DNA of 64,000 bases from an uncultured Bacteroidota bacterium (GTDB lineage Bacteria > Bacteroidota > Bacteroidia > Bacteroidales > P3). A model generated the notes under the pieces. The model was not told where the DNA came from. It did not search any database and saw only the letters and a program-made list of their open reading frames with translations. The translations under genes were made by a program, and so were the position numbers. Every line of letters starts with the position of its first letter. Position 1 is the first letter of the stretch. Below are positions 28,301 to 35,019 of this stretch, in pieces. The DNA is taken from assembly GCA_902762805.1 (NCBI GenBank), contig CACWPQ010000003.1:62001-126000 (forward strand), given 5' to 3'.

Positions 28301-28393
28301 ACATTCGAGTGCGGCATCGGAGTGCTCCGCAGCGTCTACGCCCCCGAATTCCGCGCCAACACCCTGTCCGCCAAACTCCGGGTAGCGGATTGA
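22301..28393 (+). CDS. Alpha-2-macroglobulin family protein with inserted carboxypeptidase-regulatory-like domain
   Basis: A 2030-residue envelope protein with a signal peptide (MAYIRIVVIVVAVFSALSA). Macroglobulin repeats occupy the first half (TDRPIYRLGDTVRFSCVAYK is the family hallmark near residue 535). The alpha-2-macroglobulin core resumes at about 1340 (LFEPALRSDKEGRVEVSFTM, then MPDGLTQWQL). The C-terminal helical region follows (SQGGWSWMPGGKKTS). No CxEQ thioester motif is visible, so it cannot trap proteases covalently. Between about 1158 and 1300 lie a carboxypeptidase-regulatory-like domain (GTIVDAKTGEVLPFVNVVL) and a piece resembling a TonB-receptor plug (LSADDIARMPGNSVGEIVAAV). 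ATG 22301 is chosen because the signal peptide starts there. Three short in-frame repeat inserts are present. Confidence 0.88.
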   Translation: MAYIRIVVIVVAVFSALSARGQDIFCRLDSLIGNRQYATAYPLAQEQYRQALQKGGSNLLSSAFYLTALDYAYSKSPEDSALARYSRLTRRLQGADRAVAYVFLYQTYRKLYERFSYRMRHGNKPSDDPELLPARWHWQRMEDTLRVCADSVLAQAEVLRTADVRNYGWTGVGETSAPVADSSLLGTLVQALLSPCHAFSDSLEQALHRRVSTLYADGSDEMRLWLDLYCLEGNCHDSVLAALDSLKQYYMPRLQSLEMKAWMDYRRAFCLSYAERKVEAERLCLEVERTYAGTCGARWCHELRREICAPGFKVSYDATESSRRSRLAMVEGRNMRWVDFRLVPRDSVPDSLRRANRLDTLRTLPATKEWRQELPDAADHLTHRHLVALPPVPQGDYYLVAMTDSLFCYNDYQSVDAVFIAYNFDRAAGKLTRLQPSSGYLVDRVTGQPLAGRRVTLHLEGTLTDRDYTRRRRTDKEGYFHFPVSSSRYMLQVAHGLSADVDGYEYEYGNDQYYRDVWSNMVAKPDSKHLEIIMTDRPIYRLGDTVRFSCVAYKEKNSGEEWEKRLKPASKVKLLATFGDTDYDAKDTLFLTTDKHGRCWGEFVIPPDGKNGTYSLWVVEPDYESTLRETYNGYCEVEVEAYKAPRFAVTLSTTAEGAADTGSARRFGQPITVYGAAMSFSGAPMTGAKVKWEVSCERMVDPWQSTSIANDFPYADSLVVDDDGLFQFTFTPQRDDIAGGTPALRTYIYTAYVRVMDADGELHEQRLAFHVSDADGYCVVTTDDLSHLAFVYNNFDHQPLKGDVHVELYQLRQPDTLRVLHRLMQEHPDARWVDSRAAFREAFPHLAFSPEEGDRHLWPVVAKRYEGTTGERRLDIDGLPSGLYRVSISTPDGERHDTLINHVARGGRVTGNDVVWLRSTPDRGNPYAAVSVRVGDTVRFELGSPFGEQPLYYCVSHAAKVYRRGMMVLDSSRATEFVIPVTSDMKDGFVVNLTAVRDGRTFNYQYRAFVVRPDLRLTVDIETFRDRLQPGEQERWRLRIASGDTLGGQALKTPQSSGQLPLARGAGVEANLCLTMYDKALDELRDHRYGFWPWFFESQDVRVYEMGTRTGTMTGRGNLPPSSSRQIASKNRPMFGLALPSSDDYCRQVALRFYPGDVSGTIVDAKTGEVLPFVNVVLKRNGRSVTGSTTDLDGNFVMRAIPAGEYELEVITVGYKRLNQRVTIGAGIGQRWNIALSSTATRLECVEIVADKVPVIEVGTPESGARLSADDIARMPGNSVGEIVAAVGGLGYSDARGEVTMQGNVRKRTGVNVPKEAIAEFQPLLQFDGRAGEAPALRKNLSAVALFEPALRSDKEGRVEVSFTMPDGLTQWQLHGFAWTDDFQVGVLDRTLYTQKDLMVQPLMSRFLRQGDTTEIRAKVSNLTDSAMTVEVVLEVESVKRKAECHVAAHSSSVVSFRIPVENDWHMADYKIAATQSVSPSATRRHTDGEQGRLPVLSNRERVTTSHLLYIAGTTDPARPKTASYSFSFSPFDSVSVAFNASPMDYAVQALPQFKRHRMPGNLYMANSIYVNHLSSTLLPLSDKERNRKVKQVRDDLHSLLQEQTSQGGWSWMPGGKKTSLHITAAILERLACCTSLTSGDYYKRYWKTAVAALDKEVVRRYQQSTSNPQLSTLFARSFYLDKFPLAGCDSITREAYDYYYRRCRVQSEQELSLMSQGQLALLMLRMGDTVEAVAMANRIKEMAHTDEQQGMYWVRNVAGYGWHQRPVETASLLVDVFADVLKDWESVNRIQQWLLSAKQGTTWKTDMATASAVAALVRQPADTVRSLPVTLTVNGQPYEEFKREDAGAPNASANSQFSTFNFQLENPSPYPAWGAVFCSRELPLDSIRYDGTAISLRKTLSLVAADGSLRLLGPDAVLHVGDRVRVHIDIYCERDMDNMVLVDQRAAAFEPVSTASGWQWNDGLHYYVDVRDESHNCYIDRLNEGRYYVEYDLWVRHAGTFECGIGVLRSVYAPEFRANTLSAKLRVAD
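25477..25497. repeat. Palindromic repeat inside the alpha-2-macroglobulin gene
   Basis: GCTCCCCTT, spacer ggc, AAGGGGAGC form a perfect stem. Together with the flanking cccctcagtcctccggaca it looks like a common dispersed intergenic repeat, here translated as about TPQSSGQLPLARGAG. Confidence 0.6.
27290..27326. repeat. Low-complexity in-frame insert 1 in the alpha-2-macroglobulin gene
   Basis: The bases are repeats of caact/ccaac (for example ccaaccctcaactttc), encoding about STSNPQLSTLF between GC-rich coding sequence on both sides. Confidence 0.5.
27857..27900. repeat. Low-complexity in-frame insert 2 in the alpha-2-macroglobulin gene
   Basis: The stretch runs caactctcaattctcaact, then ttcaattttcaattgg, encoding about SANSQFSTFNFQLEN. 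It is AT-rich and repetitive inside a GC-rich gene. Confidence 0.55.
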
Positions 28394-28431
28394 TTTTCAC
28401 GATGGGAGAACATCGGAGGTGAGTCTATAGG

Positions 28432-28475
28432 TTTTACTCTCCTTTTACTCCCCTTTTTATCATCCTTTACTCAAA
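28432..28475. repeat. 11-bp tandem repeat, four units
   Basis: ttttactctcc, ttttactcccc, tttttatcatc and ctttactcaaa follow with an exact 11-base period, 38 bases after the alpha-2-macroglobulin stop. Confidence 0.8.
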
Positions 28476-28593
28476 TTCTGCCTGGGTATAGGGTAGGTCT
28501 AGGGATCGTCCTATATCGCTAAGGTGCTTTTTTTCAGTGTTGCATTTGTTTCACTTCGTAGTGTGGCGTATTTCAAGAGGACAAGGAAATTTC

Positions 28594-28633
28594 GAAAAAA
28601 AGGATGACTCTGTGTGAAATCAGTGTCATCCTT
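28594..28633 (-). terminator. Terminator of the CrtC-like gene
   Basis: On the minus strand AAGGATGAC and GTCATCCTT pair and are followed by a run of seven T, 23 bases after the stop at 28656. Confidence 0.75.
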
Positions 28634-28655
28634 GGACGATTATAGGTGCGCCGCA

Positions 28656-29774
28656 TCAGACGTGGGCGGCGGGGTCGGGCATGCCCATGTAGGCGTATTC
28701 GTAGATCATGTCGCCGTGGGCTTCGCGGGTCTGGCCGCCGGCGGGGGTGAAGCGGACTCCGCCCTTGGCGTAGTAGCGGCAGTACTGCATACGCATGCCG
28801 ATGGCATCGTAGCGGCGCTTGAGCTCTTCGCCGGCCATCTCGTACATGTCCCAGAACTCGAGCTGGTCCTCCCATTCAACGTCGAACTCGGCACGCGAGC
28901 CGTCGGCGTTGGTGAAGACGTAGTGGCTTTCCTTGGGGAATTCGCGGCCCTGGTGTACCTCGGGTTCCAGACGGGTGTGGAGGTCGAAGTGGCCGTCGGT
29001 CATGAAGACCACTTTGCCGGTCTTGTTGTCCATCAGGCCGAACATGGGCAGCTGCTTGTAGCCGTACTGGCGGGCGGCGACGAAGTCATAAATATAGATG
29101 GTGTAGAGGTCGGTGTACATACGGCCCCACAGCCAGTGGTGGTAGAGGGCGAAGTGCATGGTGTTCATCCACTGATGGTCGTGGTAGCCGAGGCCCTTCA
29201 CCTCGTGCCACTCGCCGTCGTAAAAGAGTCGGCCACTGACCTGGTTCTTGGGCACGGCGAGGTCGGTGTGGTAGAACTCGTCGTTGTCGCCGAAGGCCAG
29301 CAAGGAGGTGCCCTGGCGGAAGGGCTCGGTGAGGGCATCGTAGTGCAGGTCGAGGCCTACGCCGTGGACGGGCTCGAAGTGGAGGTCGTAGTGCTTGAAG
29401 TCGCCGCGGCACCAGTGGGGACCCACCTTGGTGTCGCATTGCTCGCGGCTGAAGCTGCCCTCCTCGGCGGGGTAGACGATGTCGTCACGGAACTCCTTGC
29501 CCGCAGGACTCTTGATGTAGATGTTCACATGGGGAGAGTCGACCGTCTTGGTCATGCCGTTCATCGATTTGGGGCGGTAGCCGACCATGAACTTGGTGCC
29601 GTCGTCCATCGTGCCGTCGAAGTACCACACCTCGCTGCCCACCTCCTCGGTGCGCGTGCGGCGTCCGTCTTCCCAGGTCTCCACCTTTTCGGGGTTGATG
29701 CCGAGGCGTGCAAAATCCTCGGGCTGATCCATCAGTCGTGCGCGGAGCACTTTTGCGTTGGTTGTGTTTTCCAT
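28656..29774 (-). CDS. CrtC/AttH-like lipocalin-fold protein
   Basis: A 372-residue soluble protein without signal peptide. The central block GLGYHDHQWMNTMHF followed by HHWLWGRMYTD is the signature of the double-lipocalin family that includes hydroxyneurosporene synthase (CrtC) and AttH-like proteins. Family members act on hydrophobic small molecules such as carotenoids or lipids, but no carotenoid genes are nearby and the substrate here is unknown. I use ATG 29774; a GTG at 29825 would extend it over the promoter. It is divergent from an AraC-type regulator, which may control it. Confidence 0.7.
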   Translation of the reverse strand: MENTTNAKVLRARLMDQPEDFARLGINPEKVETWEDGRRTRTEEVGSEVWYFDGTMDDGTKFMVGYRPKSMNGMTKTVDSPHVNIYIKSPAGKEFRDDIVYPAEEGSFSREQCDTKVGPHWCRGDFKHYDLHFEPVHGVGLDLHYDALTEPFRQGTSLLAFGDNDEFYHTDLAVPKNQVSGRLFYDGEWHEVKGLGYHDHQWMNTMHFALYHHWLWGRMYTDLYTIYIYDFVAARQYGYKQLPMFGLMDNKTGKVVFMTDGHFDLHTRLEPEVHQGREFPKESHYVFTNADGSRAEFDVEWEDQLEFWDMYEMAGEELKRRYDAIGMRMQYCRYYAKGGVRFTPAGGQTREAHGDMIYEYAYMGMPDPAAHV

Positions 29775-29825
29775 AACTTGTTGTGTTTTAATGTTAAACT
29801 TTAATTTATTTCTCTTTGTTTTCAC

Positions 29826-29878
29826 AATGCAAAAGTACTACCATAAAATGACCTAAAATACGACTATCCAATGCAAAA
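29826..29878. promoter_or_regulatory. Promoter and possible regulator-binding direct repeat
   Basis: The minus-strand -7 element TACTTTTG is at 29830-29837, 56 bases before the CrtC-like start. The nine-mer aatgcaaaa occurs twice (29826-29834 and 29870-29878), 44 bases apart, in the space shared with the AraC-type gene. A direct repeat here could be the regulator's site; that is inference. Confidence 0.4.
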
Positions 29879-29953
29879 ATGTCCATTTTCTACGATGTGC
29901 ATATACTAAAAGCAGGGGGATTGCGTTAATGGTGGTAAAAAAAATATAATAAT

Positions 29954-30781
29954 ATGGATATACGCAGCCTTGACTCGAAGTTGGCGATGAACGAGCTGGT
30001 GCGCAAAGGCTACCGCCATGAGGGGGACTATGGCATCATGGTGAACGCGAGTGCGGTGAATGCTGATTTTTTCAAGCTTGGGCAGCCATACCGGACGCTC
30101 GACGGACGCATCATCGTCGTGCAACACGGAACGATGGATGTGGAGATTGACCTGGTGCGGCATGTGCTGCATGGGGGTGACATAGCGGTTGTGTTGCCCG
30201 AAGCCCTAATGCTCATTGAGAGCGCCAGTAGCGACTGTGTAGTCAGTGCCGTTGTGTACCGCCAGATGCCACAGGTGCAGGACGTTGTGGAGAGTTTTGT
30301 GGTGAGCGGCGACAGCGTGGCTTTCGCGAGGGCGAACCAATACTTGACGATGATTTTCGACCAGTTCGACCGCAATCCCGTCTTCACCGACATAATAGTA
30401 CATTTCTACGATGCGCTGATACTCGACATGTTCAGCTTGCGGCAGGAGGAACAGCTGTCGCACGGCGGCGAGTTTATGCACCGTTTTTTGCATTTGCTCA
30501 GCCAGGAGGGACGTGTCAAACACTCCATCGGTTTCTATGCTGATCGGTTGTGTGTGTCGACCAACTATATGAGCGCACTTGTCAAGCGTGAGAGTGGTTT
30601 GACCGTCCTCCAGTGGATTGACCGCGCCTTGGTCCGCGAGGCTAAAGTTTTGCTGCACCACACGCAGATGCCAGTTGCTGAGGTGGCCGAGACGCTGGGT
30701 TTCGCCACGCCCTCGTTCTTCATACGCTTTTTCCGCCAGCAGACGGGACAGACGCCGCTGCAGTACCGCAAGCAGGGGTGA
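29954..30781 (+). CDS. AraC family transcriptional regulator
   Basis: A 275-residue regulator. The N-terminal 170 residues are a cupin-like sensing region (RIIVVQHGTMDVEIDLVRHV). The C-terminal 100 residues carry two helix-turn-helix motifs of AraC type: IGFYADRLCVSTNYMSALVK and VAEVAETLGFATPSFFIRFF, closing with QTGQTPLQYRKQG. It stands divergent from the CrtC-like gene with a 179-base shared upstream region, so local control of that gene is likely. The effector is unknown. The stop is three bases before the end of the convergent DUF6261-like gene. Confidence 0.88.
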   Translation: MDIRSLDSKLAMNELVRKGYRHEGDYGIMVNASAVNADFFKLGQPYRTLDGRIIVVQHGTMDVEIDLVRHVLHGGDIAVVLPEALMLIESASSDCVVSAVVYRQMPQVQDVVESFVVSGDSVAFARANQYLTMIFDQFDRNPVFTDIIVHFYDALILDMFSLRQEEQLSHGGEFMHRFLHLLSQEGRVKHSIGFYADRLCVSTNYMSALVKRESGLTVLQWIDRALVREAKVLLHHTQMPVAEVAETLGFATPSFFIRFFRQQTGQTPLQYRKQG

Positions 30782-30784
30782 AGT

Positions 30785-31213
30785 CTATCTGTCGCTTTTG
30801 GCCGCCAGCTTCTGCTCCATATTGTGGATTTTGGCGTTCTCGGCCACCAGCGCCTCGCTGGTGCGGAAGCCGTGGTCGCGAAACACCTGCGCCACCCTGC
30901 GGCCGTGCGCCGCCAGCGCCTCGTCCTCTAGTTTCGCGGCCCACACCTCGGCCACCTTCTGCATCACGTAGGCATAGCCGTTCCTCTCCTTGTCGAGGGC
31001 GGTGATTTTGGCCGTCAGCTCGCTCTTCTGCGTCCGCTTGTAGGCCTCGTCAAACCTGCGGAACAGGTCGCCGTACTCGTCCCGCATCCTCTGGAACCGC
31101 TCCAGCCCGCACTCCGCCGCGCGGATGCGCTCCTCAAATGCTTTCGTGGCACTGAAATAAAACGCCACGGGGTACCGCGACAGCGATCTTTCGTCAAATT
31201 TGATTGCTTCCAT
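30785..31213 (-). CDS. Hypothetical protein, DUF6261-like, short form
   Basis: A 142-residue, highly charged, predicted all-helical protein (KAFEERIRAAECGLERF, YAYVMQKVAEVWAAKLEDE). It resembles the Bacteroidales family DUF6261 but is shorter than the 200 or more residues I expect for that family, so it may be a truncated or divergent member. No catalytic motif or membrane segment is visible. ATG 31213 is the only sensible start. The region directly upstream is filled by a 42-bp tandem hairpin array. The function is unknown. Confidence 0.55.
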   Translation of the reverse strand: MEAIKFDERSLSRYPVAFYFSATKAFEERIRAAECGLERFQRMRDEYGDLFRRFDEAYKRTQKSELTAKITALDKERNGYAYVMQKVAEVWAAKLEDEALAAHGRRVAQVFRDHGFRTSEALVAENAKIHNMEQKLAAKSDR

Positions 31214-31243
31214 ATCTTTTGGTATTACGTTGTTAATATTTCA

Positions 31244-31410
31244 TTCCGAAAGGCCGCGTTGCAGCCCTGCAAAACTATGTTTTCGTTTCAAAACACCCCG
31301 TTGCAACCCTGCAAAACCCTGTTTTCAATCCGAAAGGCCCTTTCGCACCCTGCGAAACCTTGTTTCAATTTCAAAACCCATTTTCGCAAACCGCGACATC
31401 TGTTTTCAAA
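31244..31410. repeat. 42-bp tandem repeat array with a hairpin in each unit
   Basis: Four imperfect units of about 42 bases start at 31244, 31286, 31328 and 31369. Each has a small stem: TTGCA-gccc-TGCAA, TTGCA-accc-TGCAA, TTCGCA-ccc-TGCGAA and TCGC-aaacc-GCGA. Units alternate between beginnings ccgaaaggcc and ttcaaaac. The array lies upstream of the DUF6261-like gene and contains no open frame that looks coding. Confidence 0.75.
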
Positions 31411-31437
31411 ACCATTTTGGGGTATTGCTGCATTTTT

Positions 31438-32580
31438 TTAGTAGCATTGGAAAACGCACATCACCTCGCTGCTGAAATCAAGGCGGCGCAGATTGCCGGA
31501 GTTGATGAAAAGGCGCACTGACCCGCAGTCGCCCCAGATGGTGTCATATTGGTAATCGTCAATTGTATCGTCTGTAGCATCAATTGTTGGAATTTGCAAC
31601 AATAATGTATCAAATTGACTTCCTACCTCATCATATTGTTCGAAGGCAGGATAACCGAGCATTTGGAAATTCTCTTCTGAGACAGCCTGGAACATTGTGT
31701 TGTCGCCCAGTGCAAGTTCGTCAGTTGTCTGTTCCCGTTTCTCTTCGGGAAGTATCTTCTTCACGTAGTCTGCCACATAAGAGGTCCCCATTTCCTCGCC
31801 GTACAGGTTGCGGACAGCTTGGGCGGCAGCATCCTCAAAATCGAAATCCGACTGATTAATGCAGGATTCACTTTGCCGAACGCACAACGCAAACTCGTCC
31901 ATCACTGGGCTTCCTTCGATTGTTTCAATCCGTGGGTATTGACCAAGCAAAGAGATATCTGCGCCTTTGTCAACTACTTTGTGATATACTACACGGAAGT
32001 TGGTTTGAGAAACTGGATTGTCAATATCCACACCATAGCCCTCGGCTATTATGTTTTCGTCTGCGGATATGAAATATTGCAGAATACCCTCCTGTGGCAA
32101 TGGGTCAAGGTGTGGCACATCGCCAAAATTCACTTGTATCACCATTGCCATAGGCTTCCCATTAGCATCGGTGGGATATGGTTGGGTATTATCCCAGTAA
32201 GGCATACCGCCAAGTTTGCTTTCAAAGACGGATGGCTTTCTGTTGTGATCAATGGCAAACCGCAAGCATTGCTTTGGAGGGTGCAAGCGATTGATCTCTT
32301 CTATGATAGCGGCCGTTTTCTTCTGCATAGCATCAATTATAGATGGTTCGGGAATATACTCAGGCAATCCTCGTGCTGCTAAACTTTTCTCAAGGTGTTT
32401 AGTCGCTTTGCGCAACTTGTATTGTCCTATTAGAAGTGTTCCCTTTGAAATGACAAAAAGGATGGCAAGAAAGATAAATGCCTTCCAATGGCCAGTGCTG
32501 ATTCCGCGAGCTAAAGCAATTACAAGCAAGATTGCCCACAGAATATTACGTATCAATGATGTTTTCTTTTCTGTTTCCAT
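31438..32580 (-). CDS. DUF1963 (YwqG-like) protein with N-terminal membrane spans
   Basis: A 380-residue protein. Two hydrophobic segments (ILWAILLVIALARGI and AFIFLAILFVISKGTLLI) anchor the N-terminus. The rest is the DUF1963 domain: SKLGGMPYWDNTQPYPTDANG, then MVIQVNFGDVPHLDPLPQEG, and a C-terminal part with WGDCGSVRLFIN. The family is widespread and uncharacterised, often near toxin-immunity genes. ATG 32580 is preferred to an upstream TTG. The DNA is somewhat more AT-rich than the neighbours. Confidence 0.8.
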   Translation of the reverse strand: METEKKTSLIRNILWAILLVIALARGISTGHWKAFIFLAILFVISKGTLLIGQYKLRKATKHLEKSLAARGLPEYIPEPSIIDAMQKKTAAIIEEINRLHPPKQCLRFAIDHNRKPSVFESKLGGMPYWDNTQPYPTDANGKPMAMVIQVNFGDVPHLDPLPQEGILQYFISADENIIAEGYGVDIDNPVSQTNFRVVYHKVVDKGADISLLGQYPRIETIEGSPVMDEFALCVRQSESCINQSDFDFEDAAAQAVRNLYGEEMGTSYVADYVKKILPEEKREQTTDELALGDNTMFQAVSEENFQMLGYPAFEQYDEVGSQFDTLLLQIPTIDATDDTIDDYQYDTIWGDCGSVRLFINSGNLRRLDFSSEVMCVFQCY

Positions 32581-32633
32581 TTTTTTTGACAATTATATAT
32601 TTTCTACCAAACCCGCCCCGCAGTAAATTTTGC

Positions 32634-32726
32634 GGCAGGTGCAGGCAAAAGAATTAAAAACAAAGAGGAAATCCTCCCGGCGATTACTTGTGCAATTCGT
32701 GGGGAGGATAAAAATCAGCGAGTTAT
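32634..32726. repeat. Duplicated hairpin element, copy 1
   Basis: This copy begins ggcaggtgcaggcaaa and ends aaaaatcagcgagttat. Between them CCTCCC (32673) and GGGAGG (32702) can pair around the sequence cttgtgcaattcg. Copy 2 at 33290-33425 has the same ends, and the two bracket the toxin-antitoxin genes in direct orientation. Confidence 0.75.
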
Positions 32727-32749
32727 GGATGCTGCTGCCAATCATTTTT

Positions 32750-33058
32750 CTAAAAGGCTATACGGCTTGAACGGATTATTCGGTCTACCACAACATATTC
32801 ACCGTTGATGTGAAACACCACCGTCCAACGGTGGTTGATGATGTTCATCGTCTTGGCGTGTGGGTGGATGAGTTTGACCATTGCATAGGGACTGTCGCGG
32901 TAGGTGCCTGCGGAATAGGAAAGAGCCTGTATTTGACCGAGAATGCGGTTGACAAAATTATGCCCACTCGCCGACCGAAATACAGTAGCGATGTAGTTGG
33001 CTATCTCGTCAAGGTCACCGGTGGCCTCCTTGCTCACTATCACTGTGTAGCTTTGCAT
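32750..33058 (-). CDS. ParE/RelE family toxin
   Basis: A 102-residue protein beginning MQSYTVIVSKEATGDLDEIA, with AMVKLIHPHAKTMNII and WTVVFHINGEYVVVDRIIRS at the C-terminus. These match the ParE/RelE toxin fold, which poisons gyrase or cuts mRNA on ribosomes. I use ATG 33058; it overlaps the antitoxin gene by 44 bases, and an ATG three codons earlier is possible. The pair is transcribed from a consensus promoter ahead of the antitoxin. Whether it is ParE- or RelE-like in action cannot be told from the sequence. Confidence 0.82.
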   Translation of the reverse strand: MQSYTVIVSKEATGDLDEIANYIATVFRSASGHNFVNRILGQIQALSYSAGTYRDSPYAMVKLIHPHAKTMNIINHRWTVVFHINGEYVVVDRIIRSSRIAF

Positions 33059-33206
33059 AAGCCTCATCCAGTTTGCGGTGGAAAATGCTTCCGAATTCGT
33101 CCAGCGACATATAGCCTTCGGGAATGGGTTTCGCTTTCCGCACCTCTTTGCGAGTGTGCGAAACATTAGGTTTCATCGGCGTTGTGTATGCTACTTGTGT
33201 TTCCAT
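33015..33206 (-). CDS. Antitoxin of the ParE/RelE pair
   Basis: A small charged protein of 63 residues directly upstream of and overlapping the toxin gene. It contains KPIPEGYMSLDEFGSIFHRK and ends in a hydrophilic tail. This pattern is typical of short Bacteroidales antitoxins that pair with ParE-type toxins. ATG 33206 is chosen; a TTG at 33230 lies inside the -7 promoter element and is unlikely. It probably represses its own promoter. No DNA-binding motif is obvious from sequence alone. Confidence 0.7.
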   Translation of the reverse strand: METQVAYTTPMKPNVSHTRKEVRKAKPIPEGYMSLDEFGSIFHRKLDEAYAKLHSDSEQGGHR

Positions 33207-33227
33207 TTTGTTATTGTTTTCGATTTG

Positions 33228-33258
33228 CAAAAGTACGAAGAATTATCGAATTGACAAA
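33228..33258 (-). promoter_or_regulatory. Promoter of the toxin-antitoxin operon
   Basis: Minus-strand TTTG (33255-33258), a 19-base spacer and TACTTTTG (33228-33235) match the phylum consensus exactly, 21 bases before the antitoxin ATG. Confidence 0.7.
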
Positions 33259-33289
33259 ATGCAATTTAAATCACGTTGTTATTTCTTGT

Positions 33290-33425
33290 GGCAGGTGCAG
33301 GCAAATGAATTAAAAAGAAAGAGGAAATTTTTGTTCTCCGCTGCGCTATCGGAACGGCCACCGGCAGTTCCTTCATCCTCTCCGATTTCTTGTGCAATCC
33401 GTAGAGGGAAAAATCAGCGAGTTAT
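33290..33425. repeat. Duplicated hairpin element, copy 2
   Basis: It shares both ends with copy 1. The central stem here is CCTCT with AGAGG, where copy 1 has CCTCCC with GGGAGG, so one pair changed together. An extra 46 or so bases contain a second inverted repeat, GGAAC-ggccaccggca-GTTCC. Confidence 0.75.
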
Positions 33426-33630
33426 AAATAAATCTATCCTTTCATCCGAAAATCATTTACGCCCACAATAACACATCCCTCCCGCTTTTATTGCCCCGGT
33501 TATCAGATGATTCTATCGCCGTAGCGCACCACGGCACCCGCCTCGGCCTGACTGATGAGGCCCGTCTCGGGCCCGTCGCCGGCAGGGCTATGGTAAGATA
33601 TTGTGGAAAAGGCAGCGTGACAATGGGGTT
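33426..33630. other. Intergenic stretch without a supported gene
   Basis: The first 60 bases are AT-rich. From 33500 the sequence is GC-rich, with a small inverted repeat GCCCG-tct-CGGGC at 33560-33572. A short minus-strand open frame ends at 33503, but it has no start or recognisable family, so no gene is called. There is no promoter motif that I can see. Confidence 0.4.
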
Positions 33631-35019
33631 CTAATGGTTGATATTCTCCTGCGCCAGGCTGATGAGCTGCTCGTCGCAGCCGAGGATGGAGGCTATGCGC
33701 AGGGCCTCGTGGGGCACGTTGTCGCTTTGATCCTCGGTGAGCGAGTAGTCGATGAAGCGGTTGATGTTCTGCGGCGTCAGCGGTGCGTTCTCCATCCCTT
33801 CCACAAACCCTTTCACCCGCAGGCGCCGGCATCCGTTGCCCAGCTGGCCATAATGGGTGGTGATCATGGTGGTGGAAGCAGCTGGTTCCATGAGGGTTAT
33901 GATGGCTTGTACGAGGGCTTTGCCTTCTATGGGGTTGGTGGTGCGCGCCGGCTCGTCGATGAGCACCAGCATGCGCTCCTCGCGGCTGCGGCGCACGATG
34001 TCGCTGATCTTGATGATTTCCGAGGCGTAGCTTGATAGGCCATTCATCTCGTCCTGCTCGTCGCCGATGGATTTCACCACGGCGTCAAATATCATGGTAT
34101 CAGCACTTTCAGCCGGCACATAGAAGCCGCATTGCGCCATCGCCTGTGCCGTGCCTACACTTTTGAGCAGCACTGTCTTGCCCGCCATGTTGGCGCCGGT
34201 GATGAGGGTTACGCCGTTCGTAAGTGCTATGTCTACAGGCTGATAGCGCAGCCCGAGCTCTTCGTTTCGGTGCTTCAGGCGCGGGTTCCAAAGGCTGCGG
34301 TAGTGGATGCTCTCGGTCAGGTGCGGACGCGTGAGCTGCCAGCGCACGGCGAGTTCGGCCTTGGCCAGCAGGAAATCGGCGTAAGCCATTTGTTCCATGG
34401 TCTTTACGAGCCGTTCTGTCCATGGGTGCAGTTGGTCGGAGAGCATGGTGCAGAGGCGGTTCTGTATGTCGCTCTGTTCGGCCAGCAGCTGACCGATGCG
34501 CCCGGCGTCGCCGTCGTGCTCCTGCAGGGCTTTCAGCTCGCGCCGCAGGGGTGCCAGCCTTGGGTCGTAACTGTCATAGATATAGAAGTTTGCGATGCCG
34601 GTGCTGTCGGGGTCCAGCAGGCGGAACACCTCCGTGGTGTCTGGCAGTGGCAGGGCAGGGGAGAGGCCGAGTTCGGCGATGGCCTTGGCGGCGGCGGTGG
34701 ATATGTGGCTAAGGTTTTTGATTTCAAACAGTTCCACCTCGTTCAGCGTGGTGTGGCTGCCCAGCGAGGCCAGGGTGCCCTGCAGGTCGTGCAGTTGCAT
34801 CAGGCAGTGGCGCAAGTCGGTGTAACTGCGCTTGGTATCAGCATTTTGCATGGCGTCGATGGTGGCTTGCAGCCGGTTCCATTCCCCCTCCAGTGCATCG
34901 GCGTCGGTGCTGAACTCGCTGTTGAGCATCGCACGCCGTCCGGCCGACGACATAAATTCCATGCTGTCAATTACATATTGAAATCCTGCGTCCTGTTTTA
35001 TCAGCTCTTTTATCTTCAT
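33631..35019 (-). CDS. MutS-like ATPase of the lysine/ornithine aminomutase-associated type (KamC-like)
   Basis: A 462-residue protein with the MutS family ATPase core but no mismatch-recognition domain. The Walker A is TLITGANMAGKTVLLKSVG, and Walker B with the following loop reads MLVLIDEPARTTNPIEGKAL. The N-terminus (IKELIKQDAGFQYVIDSMEF) matches the small MutS-related proteins encoded in lysine (kam) and ornithine fermentation operons. These are thought to maintain or reactivate the cobalamin aminomutase. It overlaps the KamB-like gene by four bases. No aminomutase gene lies in the window, so its partner is elsewhere or absent. Confidence 0.78.
   Translation of the reverse strand: MKIKELIKQDAGFQYVIDSMEFMSSAGRRAMLNSEFSTDADALEGEWNRLQATIDAMQNADTKRSYTDLRHCLMQLHDLQGTLASLGSHTTLNEVELFEIKNLSHISTAAAKAIAELGLSPALPLPDTTEVFRLLDPDSTGIANFYIYDSYDPRLAPLRRELKALQEHDGDAGRIGQLLAEQSDIQNRLCTMLSDQLHPWTERLVKTMEQMAYADFLLAKAELAVRWQLTRPHLTESIHYRSLWNPRLKHRNEELGLRYQPVDIALTNGVTLITGANMAGKTVLLKSVGTAQAMAQCGFYVPAESADTMIFDAVVKSIGDEQDEMNGLSSYASEIIKISDIVRRSREERMLVLIDEPARTTNPIEGKALVQAIITLMEPAASTTMITTHYGQLGNGCRRLRVKGFVEGMENAPLTPQNINRFIDYSLTEDQSDNVPHEALRIASILGCDEQLISLAQENINH

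Noticed and set aside
31244-31410. CRISPR array
   Set aside because: Units are contiguous at about 42 bases without unique spacers, and no cas genes are present. The 21-bp array at 60711 is coding.
33503-33630. Short minus-strand frame ending ISQAEAGAVVRYGDRII
   Set aside because: It looks slightly protein-like, but there is no start, family match or neighbouring piece, so a gene remnant cannot be supported.
33631-35019. DNA mismatch repair MutS
   Set aside because: The ATPase core is MutS-like, but the mismatch-recognition domain is absent and the partner gene is KamB-like, so a repair role is unlikely.
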